From Flavobacteriales bacterium (GTDB lineage Bacteria > Bacteroidota > Bacteroidia > Flavobacteriales > BACL11): 33,539 bases of DNA. Position 1 is the stretch's first letter. Each line of letters starts with the position of its first letter. The notes under the pieces are model-generated. The model searched no databases. It was not told the DNA's origin and saw only the letters and a list, made by a program, of their open reading frames with translations. The stretch is taken from NCBI GenBank assembly GCA_012960805.1, contig DUAO01000024.1:1-33539 (forward strand). Direction: 5' to 3'. The translations under genes were made by a program, and so were the position numbers. Shown here piece after piece: positions 26,721 through 33,539 of this stretch.

Positions 26721-27527
26721 ATGCTGTATAAAATCACCTATTATATCTTTAAACTGTTTCCAAGATTAAAGAAATGGTTTTGGAAAAAGTGGTATACTAT
26801 TTTTGCTAATAAAGTTTCAGATCCTGATTTGCGATTTATGAATTATGGCTATTACTCTGATGACTTAAATATAGAATTAAGCGCAGAAGATGAAAAAGAC
26901 AGGTATTCCATTCATTTATATCATCATGTTGCTTCTCAAATTAATTTAACAGGATTAAAAGTTTTAGAAGTTGGTTCTGGTAGAGGAGGTGGATGTTCGT
27001 ATGTTACTAGATACTTGAAGCCATCTGAAATGTATGGAATTGATATTTCCCCCTCAGCTGTAGATATTTGCAATAAAATTTACAATATTGAAAATCTTAA
27101 TTTTATGCAAGGGGATTCCGAAAATTTACCTTTTGAAGATAATACGTTTGATGCAGTTATCAATGTAGAATCTTCTCATTGTTATGCTTCAATGGATAAA
27201 TTTATGAAAGAAGTTTCTAGAGTTTTAAAGCCCAAGGCTTATTTTCTTTTTTGTGATTTAAGAAGAAATATCTATATTCAAGAGATGTTAGATTCAATAA
27301 ATTCGAATGGCTTTAACTTAATTTCTAAAACTGATATTTCCGCTAATATTATTGAGGCAACGATTCGAATGTCAGAAGGCAGAAAAAAGGCAATTAATAA
27401 GTTGAAATCTGGTTGGTTTAGAAATGTATTAGAATCCTTTGCTGGCGTAAAAGGAAGCAAGGTTCATCAATCTTTTGAAGATGGATTTCTACAATACATT
27501 AGTGCTTATTGTCAGAATGTAAAATAA
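26721..27527 (+). CDS. Class I SAM-dependent methyltransferase (phthiotriol methyltransferase-like)
   Basis: The 268-aa enzyme has motif I VLEVGSGRGGG (81-91), an acidic D108 (GIDISP), 'GDSENLPFEDNTFDAVINVESSHCY' (131-155; hallmark motifs post-I to II) and 'FMKEVSRVLKPKAYFLFCDL'. The N-terminus 'RFMNYGYY' followed by 'AEDEKDRYSIHLYHHV' resembles the family that includes mycobacterial phthiotriol/fatty-acid O-methyltransferases. The substrate here is not known; a lipid or polyketide-like product is plausible because fabI is 8 nt upstream. A basic, aromatic N-terminal helix (WFWKKWY) may touch the membrane. No promoter is seen in the short gap. Confidence 0.82.
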   Translation: MLYKITYYIFKLFPRLKKWFWKKWYTIFANKVSDPDLRFMNYGYYSDDLNIELSAEDEKDRYSIHLYHHVASQINLTGLKVLEVGSGRGGGCSYVTRYLKPSEMYGIDISPSAVDICNKIYNIENLNFMQGDSENLPFEDNTFDAVINVESSHCYASMDKFMKEVSRVLKPKAYFLFCDLRRNIYIQEMLDSINSNGFNLISKTDISANIIEATIRMSEGRKKAINKLKSGWFRNVLESFAGVKGSKVHQSFEDGFLQYISAYCQNVK

Positions 27528-27561
27528 ACTAATAAAAGCAAGAGTTAATCTTCCTTTTATT

Positions 27562-27569
27562 TATTTTTG
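27562..27569 (+). promoter_or_regulatory. -7 promoter element, start codon 5 nt downstream
   Basis: TATTTTTG is an exact TAnnTTTG match, followed by ACTTT and the ATG at 27575. This again predicts a leaderless or nearly leaderless mRNA. Confidence 0.45.
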
Positions 27570-27574
27570 ACTTT

Positions 27575-28291
27575 ATGAATAAGATAATTTGTTTATGGTC
27601 TTGCCCAAGGAATATGTCTACTGCTTTAATGTATTCTTTCGCTCAAAGAGAGGATACTCAAGTTTTTGATGAGCCTCTATATGCTCATTATCTTAAAAAA
27701 ACTGGAGCAAACCATCCTGCAAGAGAAGAAGTATTACAATCATTAGAAAATGATGGAAACAAAGTAGTGCAAGACATAATTCTTCAAAAAAGCAAGAAAG
27801 TATTATTTCATAAATTAATGACCCACTTTTTGATTGATATTGATACTGCTTTTCTTTCAAAAGTATCTAATATTATTTTTATCAGAAATCCTGAAGAAAT
27901 TATTATATCTTATTCTAAAGTAATTCCACATCCTAAGCTAGAGGATATTGGCCTAAAACAACAGCATGAGTTGTATTTATCACTAGAAAAACAAGGTAAT
28001 ATACCAATTGTTTTGGACTCAAAATGCTTGCTTCAAAATCCTAAATTAATGCTCAAAAGATTATGTAATATGTTGGAGATATCATTTGATCAAAAGATGT
28101 TGATGTGGAAAAAAGGAGCAAGAAAAGAAGATGGAATTTGGGCCAAGCATTGGTATGAAAATATTCATAATTCTACTGGATTTTTACCGTATGCCGAAAA
28201 AGAGATAAAGCTTTCAGGAAGTAATGTAACACTAGCAAAAAAATGCAAACCCTATTATGAATTTTTAACAGCTAAATCAATACAATTATGA
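27575..28291 (+). CDS. Sulfotransferase-like P-loop protein
   Basis: The 238-aa protein starts with a P-loop-like segment LWSCPRNMSTALMYSFAQR, matching the 5'-phosphosulfate-binding loop of sulfotransferases (here CPRNMSTAL, residues 10-18), and has FIRNPEEIIISY (102-113), matching the 3'-phosphate-binding IRNP-x-S pattern. 'DTQVFDEPLYAHYLKKTG' (27-44) is typical of a distinct subgroup. PAPS-dependent sulfonation is therefore possible, but substrate and even activity are uncertain. It overlaps the following class IV aminotransferase by 4 nt (ATGA), so the two probably work together. Its own -7 element precedes it. Confidence 0.75.
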   Translation: MNKIICLWSCPRNMSTALMYSFAQREDTQVFDEPLYAHYLKKTGANHPAREEVLQSLENDGNKVVQDIILQKSKKVLFHKLMTHFLIDIDTAFLSKVSNIIFIRNPEEIIISYSKVIPHPKLEDIGLKQQHELYLSLEKQGNIPIVLDSKCLLQNPKLMLKRLCNMLEISFDQKMLMWKKGARKEDGIWAKHWYENIHNSTGFLPYAEKEIKLSGSNVTLAKKCKPYYEFLTAKSIQL

Positions 28292-29184
28292 TACAAGAAT
28301 TTGACAACAGAAATAAAGATATTAAAATTTGGATAAATGGAGAGCTACTCCATAGAGATGAAGCAAAAGTCTCAGTATTTGATAGTGTAGTACAAGGAGG
28401 TGATGCAGTTTGGGAGGGTATAAGAGTATATGATAGAAAAATTTTTTACTTTGATAAGCATTTGAATAGACTAATGGAATCAGCCAAAAGTATGGATTTT
28501 GAAGATATTCCTACTTTGGAATACATTAAAGATGCTATTTTTTCTACTTTGAAAGCAAATGGAATGAAAGATGAAACACACATCCGATTAACATTAACAA
28601 GAGGAGAGAAGATTACTTCAGGCATGAATCCTAAATTAAATCGGTTTGGATGCACTTTAATTGTTTTGGCTGAATGGAAACCTTCAATTTACTCTGGAAA
28701 AAAGTTAAAATTAGTAACTGCTAATATTCGTAGAAATTCACCCCTTTGTTTGGATTCTAAGATTCATCATAATAATTTAATTAATAATATTTTAGCTAAA
28801 ATTGAAGCTAATCATGCTGGAGTAGATGACGCGATAATGCTTGATTTAAATGGTTTTGTGGCTGAAACCAATGCAACAAATATCTTTATGATTAAAGATG
28901 GGACTGTATACACTCCTTTTCCAAAAGCTTGCTTGCCGGGGATTACAAGAGGTTTGATTGTCGAAATTTGCCAGGATAATAATATTCCAATTTTAGAACA
29001 AGATATTTCACTTACTGAGCTATATAATGCTGATGAAGTATTTACAACAGGAACTATGGGGGAATTGGCTAGTGTAATAGAGGTTGATAAAAGAAAAATA
29101 GAAAATAAGGGCGGAGTGCTAATGCAACTCCAATCCTTATTTAGAAAATTAACTGAAATAGAAGGAGAGAGGCTAACCTTCTAG
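28288..29184 (+). CDS. Class IV PLP aminotransferase (branched-chain/D-amino acid type)
   Basis: The 298-aa protein shows the class IV fold: 'IWINGELLHRDEAKVSVFDSVVQGGDAVWEGIRVY' (14-48, with the -V-DS-V-G and EGIR motifs), the PLP lysine K158 (CLDSKIHHNNLINN), E193 (VAETNATNIF), 'CLPGITRGLIVEIC' and 'EVFTTGTMGELASV'. Family members include IlvE, D-amino acid aminotransferase and aminodeoxychorismate lyase. The residues around the lysine (SKIHHNN) differ from typical IlvE, so a branched-chain substrate is not certain. Its coupling to a sulfotransferase-like gene suggests a specialised pathway. The last 12 nt overlap the convergent clpC gene. Confidence 0.88.
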   Translation: MIQEFDNRNKDIKIWINGELLHRDEAKVSVFDSVVQGGDAVWEGIRVYDRKIFYFDKHLNRLMESAKSMDFEDIPTLEYIKDAIFSTLKANGMKDETHIRLTLTRGEKITSGMNPKLNRFGCTLIVLAEWKPSIYSGKKLKLVTANIRRNSPLCLDSKIHHNNLINNILAKIEANHAGVDDAIMLDLNGFVAETNATNIFMIKDGTVYTPFPKACLPGITRGLIVEICQDNNIPILEQDISLTELYNADEVFTTGTMGELASVIEVDKRKIENKGGVLMQLQSLFRKLTEIEGERLTF

Positions 29185-31719
29185 CTTATCTTTTTTAGAT
29201 TTCACTTTAGATTTCACTTTAGGTTTAATAATTTTCATTTCTAAAGCAGATTTTTCTTTATTCAGACTCACTTTTATGGCATCCCCTTCTTTTATTTGAG
29301 CATTAATAATTTCCTCAGACAAAGGATCTTCAAAGTATTTTTGAATGGCACGCTTTAATGGTCTTGCGCCAAACTTGGCATCAAAACCTTTTTCTGCAAT
29401 AAAATCTTTAGCTTCTTCTGATATTTTAACGCTATAACCCAAGGTGCCTATTCGTTTTAATAGGTTTCTCATTTCAATATCAATGATCTGATTTATATCT
29501 CCTTTATTTAGGTTATTGAATACAATAACATCATCAATTCTATTCAGAAATTCAGGAGAGAATGCTTTTTTCAAGGCATTTTGAATTACTCCTTTTGAGT
29601 GATTGTCAACGTTGCCTTTCTTTGCCGCTGTGTTAAAACCAATCCCTTGCCCAAAATCTTTTAACTGCCTTGCGCCAATATTGGAAGTCATAATAATGAT
29701 TGTATTTTTAAAGCTTATTTTTCTGCCTAAGCTATCAGTCATTTGTCCATCATCTAAGGCTTGTAATAAGATGTTAAATATATCAGGATGTGCTTTTTCA
29801 ATTTCATCTAATAGAATAACAGAGTAGGGTTTTCTTCTTACCTTTTCCGTTAATTGACCTCCCTCTTCATAACCAACATACCCTGGAGGCGCTCCGACTA
29901 AACGACTGACTGCAAATTTTTCCATATACTCACTCATATCTAAACGAATAAGAGCATCTTGCGAATCAAACATTTCTTCTGATAAGACCTTTGTAAGCTG
30001 AGTTTTACCTACTCCAGTTGGCCCTAAAAAGATAAATGAGCCAATCGGTTTGTTTGGATCTTTTAATCCAACTCTATTTCTTCTGATTGCCTTCACTACT
30101 TTCTCAACGGCTTCATTTTGCCCAATAATTTTAGCTTTTATACTGTCAGTCATTGATACAAGTTTTTTTCTTTCTTGTGAAGCGACTTTATTTACTGGTA
30201 TTCCCGTCATAAGAGAAACAACATCAGCAACATTTTCTTCTGAGACTATTTCTTTATGGTTTTTTAATTCTTTCTCCCAAATATCTTTAGCATGTTCCAG
30301 TTGAGTAGTATGCTTCTTTTCAGTATCTCTTAGCCCCGCTGCAATTTCAAATTTTTGTTTTTTAATCGCAGCTTTCTTTTTGATCGTTATTTCTTCCAGG
30401 TTTTCTTCTAAGTCAGTAATATTTTTAGGCACTTTAATATTGGTGATATGCACTCTTGAACCAGCTTCATCTAAAGCATCAATTGCCTTGTCTGGCAAAA
30501 AACGATCATTCATATATCGATCAGTAAGGATAACGCATGATTTTATAGCATCTTCAGTGTATATAACATTATGATGTTCCTCATACTTAATTTTAATATT
30601 ACTTAATATTTCAATAGTTTCTTCAATAGAGGTTGGCTCAATCATAACTTTTTGAAATCTTCTTTCAAGCGCCCCATCCTTTTCAATATGTTGACGATAC
30701 TCGTCTAAAGTAGTCGCTCCTATACATTGTAGTTCACCACTTGCGAGGGCAGGTTTAAACATGTTGGAAGCGTCTAACGATCCTGAAGCACCACCAGCAC
30801 CGACTAAAGTGTGTATTTCGTCAATAAATAAAATAATATCAGGGTTTTTTTCTAACTCATTGATTATGCCCTTCATTCTTTCTTCAAATTGCCCTCTGTA
30901 TTTTGTGCCGGCAACTAAAGCTGCTAAATCAAGCATTACTATTCGTTTATTGAATAGAATTCTGGACACTTTTCTTTGCACTATCCTTAAAGCTAAGCCT
31001 TCAGCAATAGCAGATTTACCAACCCCAGGCTCTCCTACTAGAATAGGGTTGTTCTTTTTTCTTCTGCTTAATATTTGTGATACTCTTTCAATTTCTTTAT
31101 GTCTTCCAACAATAGGATCTAATCTTCCTTCAGTTGCATATTTTGTTAAATCTCTTCCAAAATTATCCAAAACAGGAATAGTGCTCTTTGAACTTGACTT
31201 TGTTTTTTCTGGAGTTGAAGGGCCAAAAATTTCATCATCATCATCATCCATTGATGAATCATCATGCTTTGAACCGATATCAATATTCTGCACCTCATAT
31301 TCTTCAAGTATTATCTCATAATTAAGATTTAAGTACTTAAAAGAGATGGTTACTATATTATTTTCATCTAATAAAATAGCAAGTAGCACATGTATTGTTT
31401 TTATCTTATCCTCTCCAAGGTTTTTTTGTTCCATTATTGCTTTTTTAAGAATACGCTCCGTTTGTTTTTTAAAATCAATACCTTCTTTATCGATATTTAC
31501 TCGATTATCTCTTTTTATGATGTTACTCTCAATAACTACTCGCAAATCCTTTGGATCAATTCCTAAACCCTTTAATGTATTGATTGCTGCACCTCCACCT
31601 TCACGTAATATACCTAAAAATAAGTGTTCAACACCTATACTTTCATCACCTAATCTAATCACCTCCTCTCTTACATAGGTAAAAACATCCTTCATTCTAT
31701 TCGAAAATCCTGCATTCAT
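29173..31719 (-). CDS. clpC: ATP-dependent Clp protease ATP-binding subunit ClpC
   Basis: ClpC unfolds proteins and passes them to ClpP. The 848-aa protein has a duplicated Clp N-domain (~1-140), an acidic linker (~150-175, SSMDDDDDE), a first AAA module with Walker A GEPGVGKS (229-236) and 'ILFIDEIHTLVGAGGASG', a UVR-type coiled region (~425-460), a second AAA module with Walker A GPTGVGKT (~566-573) and 'VILLDEIEKAHPD', and a D2-small domain ('RIDDVIVF', 'FDAKFGARPLKRAIQ'). The C-terminal tail is lysine-rich (KPKVKSKVKSKKDKLEG) and carries a 12-bp tandem repeat. No ctsR or mcsA/B genes lie next to it. It diverges from gyrA across 191 bp. Confidence 0.97.
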   Translation of the reverse strand: MNAGFSNRMKDVFTYVREEVIRLGDESIGVEHLFLGILREGGGAAINTLKGLGIDPKDLRVVIESNIIKRDNRVNIDKEGIDFKKQTERILKKAIMEQKNLGEDKIKTIHVLLAILLDENNIVTISFKYLNLNYEIILEEYEVQNIDIGSKHDDSSMDDDDDEIFGPSTPEKTKSSSKSTIPVLDNFGRDLTKYATEGRLDPIVGRHKEIERVSQILSRRKKNNPILVGEPGVGKSAIAEGLALRIVQRKVSRILFNKRIVMLDLAALVAGTKYRGQFEERMKGIINELEKNPDIILFIDEIHTLVGAGGASGSLDASNMFKPALASGELQCIGATTLDEYRQHIEKDGALERRFQKVMIEPTSIEETIEILSNIKIKYEEHHNVIYTEDAIKSCVILTDRYMNDRFLPDKAIDALDEAGSRVHITNIKVPKNITDLEENLEEITIKKKAAIKKQKFEIAAGLRDTEKKHTTQLEHAKDIWEKELKNHKEIVSEENVADVVSLMTGIPVNKVASQERKKLVSMTDSIKAKIIGQNEAVEKVVKAIRRNRVGLKDPNKPIGSFIFLGPTGVGKTQLTKVLSEEMFDSQDALIRLDMSEYMEKFAVSRLVGAPPGYVGYEEGGQLTEKVRRKPYSVILLDEIEKAHPDIFNILLQALDDGQMTDSLGRKISFKNTIIIMTSNIGARQLKDFGQGIGFNTAAKKGNVDNHSKGVIQNALKKAFSPEFLNRIDDVIVFNNLNKGDINQIIDIEMRNLLKRIGTLGYSVKISEEAKDFIAEKGFDAKFGARPLKRAIQKYFEDPLSEEIINAQIKEGDAIKVSLNKEKSALEMKIIKPKVKSKVKSKKDKLEG
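29197..29220 (-). repeat. 12-bp tandem repeat in the clpC 3' end
   Basis: Two perfect copies of AGATTTCACTTT (plus strand) stand head to tail at 29197-29208 and 29209-29220, and encode the KVKSKVKS part of the ClpC tail. The unit keeps the reading frame. Confidence 0.8.
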
Positions 31720-31782
31720 AACTCAATGTTTTTAATTCAACTAAAATCTTTTGCAAGATATTAACTAAAGCTGCTTATTTTA

Positions 31783-31790
31783 CAATAGTA
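31783..31790 (-). promoter_or_regulatory. Possible -7 element of clpC
   Basis: On the minus strand this reads TACTATTG, one mismatch from TAnnTTTG, about 63 nt before the clpC ATG at 31719. The long leader would be unusual for this window. No HrcA-type CIRCE or CtsR-like heptad repeat was seen in the gap. Confidence 0.25.
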
Positions 31791-31910
31791 TTATCTCGTT
31801 TTTTTTAACACATACTGTTGATAACTTAAAAGGTAAAAACCAATCAATTTACTAACATAAAATACGCAAATTTCTTTAATTTGTTACCTTAACGAAAAAA
31901 GAAATAAAAT

Positions 31911-33539
31911 ATGTCATTAGGAGAAAAGATTATCCCTATCAATATTGAAGAGGAGATGAAAGCAAAGTACATTGATTATTCAATGTCAGTGATTGTTTCC
32001 AGGGCTTTACCAGATGTAAGAGATGGGCTGAAGCCAGTACACAGAAGGGTATTATTTGGAATGCATGAATTAGGCGTACGATCTAATACCGCTCATAAGA
32101 AATCAGCTAGAATTGTAGGGGAGGTGTTGGGTAAGTTTCATCCGCATGGAGATACATCAGTATATGATGCTATGGTGCGTATGGCCCAAGATTGGAGTTT
32201 GCGTTATATGTTGGTTGAAGGTCAAGGTAACTTTGGCTCTGTAGATGGTGATAATCCTGCAGCAATGCGTTATACTGAAGCGAGAATGCGTAAAACAGCA
32301 GAAGATATGCTGTTGGATATCGATAAAGAAACAATTGATTGGAACTTAAATTTTGATGATACTTTAAAAGAGCCGTCAGTGTTACCAGCAAGACTTCCTG
32401 CTCTGCTATTAAATGGAGCAACTGGTATTGCGGTAGGTATGGCGACTAATATGCCTCCACATAATCTTACTGAGATTGTAGAGGGTACAATTGCTTATAT
32501 TGAGAAAAGAGGTGATATTGAGATTCCTGAATTAATGGAATATGTAAAAGCTCCTGATTTTCCTACTGGAGGAACTATTTATGGATATGATGGAGTGCGT
32601 TCTGCTTTTGAAACTGGCAGGGGCAGGATTGTTGTTAGAGGTAAGGTAAGGTTTGATGAAACAGGCAGTAGAGAACAAATCATAGTAGAAGAGATTCCTT
32701 ATATGGTGAATAAGGCAAATATGATTATGCAAACAGCTGATTTAGTTAATTCGAAAAAACTAGATGGTATTGCAGATATAAGAGATGAGTCAGATAGAAA
32801 TGGGATGCGTATTGTTTATGATTTAAAAAGAGATGCAATTCCAAATATCGTGCTAAACAAATTATACAAGTACACTGCCTTACAGTCTTCATTTTCAGTT
32901 AATAATATCGCTTTAGTAAAAGGTAGGCCTCAATTATTGAACTTAAAACAATTGATTGGTTATTTTGTGGATCATAGACATGAAGTGCTAGTGCGTAAAA
33001 CCAAATATGAATTGGCTCAAGCAGAAAAGAGGGCACATATTTTAGAGGGTTTATTAATTGCTTTAGATAATCTTGATGCAGTGATTCAATTAATCCGTTC
33101 ATCTCGTACTCCTGAGGACGCAAGGAATGGGTTAATATCAAATTTTAAATTATCAGACATTCAATCAAGAGCTATTCTTGATTTAAGATTGCAGAAGCTT
33201 ACTGGTCTTGAAATAGATAAAATTAAAGAGGAGCATGCGGAAATTATGGAAAAAATTAAGCATTTCAATCTTATTTTATCAGATGAAGATTTAAGATATA
33301 ATATGCTTTCTGATGATTTGAAAGAAGTGAAAGAAAAATATGGTGATGATAGAAGGTCTAATATTGAATATTCATCTTCAGAAGTAAGTATTGAAGATAT
33401 GATTCCTAATGAAGAGGTATTGATTACTATCTCACATTTAGGTTATGTAAAAAGAACGTCACTTACAGAATACAGAGCGCAAGGCAGAGGAGGAGTTGGG
33501 TCGAGAGGAGCAACTACTAGGGATGAGGATTTTGTTGAG
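31911..33539 (+). CDS. gyrA: DNA gyrase subunit A (5' part, runs off the window)
   Basis: GyrA is the DNA-cutting subunit of gyrase. The frame from ATG 31911 is open for 543 codons to the right edge, so the C-terminal DNA-wrapping blades lie outside. The start [20 protein letters not shown] is typical. Visible motifs are '[24 protein letters not shown]', the quinolone-pocket stretch '[17 protein letters not shown]' with T82 and D86, the catalytic Y121 in [10 protein letters not shown], and '[11 protein letters not shown]', the GyrA box region, at the very end. Thr at position 82 equals E. coli Ser83; Thr is also natural in Flavobacterium psychrophilum to my knowledge. A weak -7 candidate (TTAATTTG, 31876-31883) lies 27 nt before the ATG. 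Confidence 0.97.
   Translation, partial: MSLGEKIIPINIEEEMKAKYIDYSMSVIVSRALPDVRDGLKPVHRRVLFGMHELGVRSNTAHKKSARIVGEVLGKFHPHGDTSVYDAMVRMAQDWSLRYMLVEGQGNFGSVDGDNPAAMRYTEARMRKTAEDMLLDIDKETIDWNLNFDDTLKEPSVLPARLPALLLNGATGIAVGMATNMPPHNLTEIVEGTIAYIEKRGDIEIPELMEYVKAPDFPTGGTIYGYDGVRSAFETGRGRIVVRGKVRFDETGSREQIIVEEIPYMVNKANMIMQTADLVNSKKLDGIADIRDESDRNGMRIVYDLKRDAIPNIVLNKLYKYTALQSSFSVNNIALVKGRPQLLNLKQLIGYFVDHRHEVLVRKTKYELAQAEKRAHILEGLLIALDNLDAVIQLIRSSRTPEDARNGLISNFKLSDIQSRAILDLRLQKLTGLEIDKIKEEHAEIMEKIKHFNLILSDEDLRYNMLSDDLKEVKEKYGDDRRSNIEYSSSEVSIEDMIPNEEVLITISHLGYVKRTSLTEYRAQGRGGVGSRGATTRDEDFVE

Noticed and set aside
30761-31321. 186-codon open frame on the plus strand within clpC
   Set aside because: It is the complement of ClpC AAA and linker codons. 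Other frames opposite clpC are of the same kind.
32148-32175. Thr82 in GyrA as a quinolone resistance change
   Set aside because: Thr at this site is the natural residue in at least some flavobacteria and some other bacteria, so it is not evidence of an acquired mutation.
32170-33141. Three short minus-strand frames opposite gyrA
   Set aside because: GyrA reads through the whole region with all its motifs; the minus-strand products resemble nothing.

Overview
This 33.5-kb, AT-rich, gene-dense window is chromosomal DNA of a Bacteroidota bacterium, most likely a flavobacterium (Flavobacteriales). The evidence is a secreted protein with a type IX secretion (T9SS) sorting domain, a PorD-like gene, the order bamD-rpoZ-coaBC-porD-recN, a Bacteroidota-type omega subunit, and repeated matches to the Bacteroidota -7 promoter element TAnnTTTG with few Shine-Dalgarno sequences. 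The ends cut through a solute-binding protein gene (left) and gyrA (right). I see no CRISPR array, rRNA, tRNA, transposase or phage gene.

Layout. 1-1270: tail of a peptide-type ABC solute-binding protein, then an outer-membrane barrel gene with a clear terminator. 1319-4747: pheT followed one base later by a seven-helix membrane protein gene; a degenerate 56-bp copy of the end of pheT lies beyond that gene, then a small conserved basic protein on the minus strand. 4983-7849: a 942-aa secreted mosaic protein and its terminator. 7900-11751: a cobalamin riboswitch, a BtuB-like TonB-dependent receptor, a lipoprotein resembling BtuG propellers, and a translationally coupled six-helix membrane protein, which together look like a vitamin B12 uptake locus.

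11734-15612 (minus): a tight four-gene set beginning with a RibD protein fused to a C-terminal ASCH domain, then an EamA transporter, a YigZ/IMPACT protein and an M42 peptidase. It diverges from prmC across only 34 bp holding two back-to-back -7 elements. 15647-20880 (plus): prmC, a PPC/DUF296 protein, ligA, a DUF6913-like protein, dapA and a cysteine glutathione peroxidase. 20965-25851: bamD-rpoZ-coaBC-porD-recN, all overlapping. 25880-29184: fabI, a SAM methyltransferase, then an overlapping sulfotransferase-like/class IV aminotransferase pair. 29173-31719 (minus): clpC. 31911 to the end: gyrA.

Most genes are housekeeping. The points that most deserve checking are the RibD-ASCH fusion, the pheT 3'-end relic flanking a membrane gene, the composition of the B12 locus, the sulfotransferase-like/aminotransferase pair, and several start codons placed 4-5 nt after a -7 element, which predicts leaderless mRNAs.
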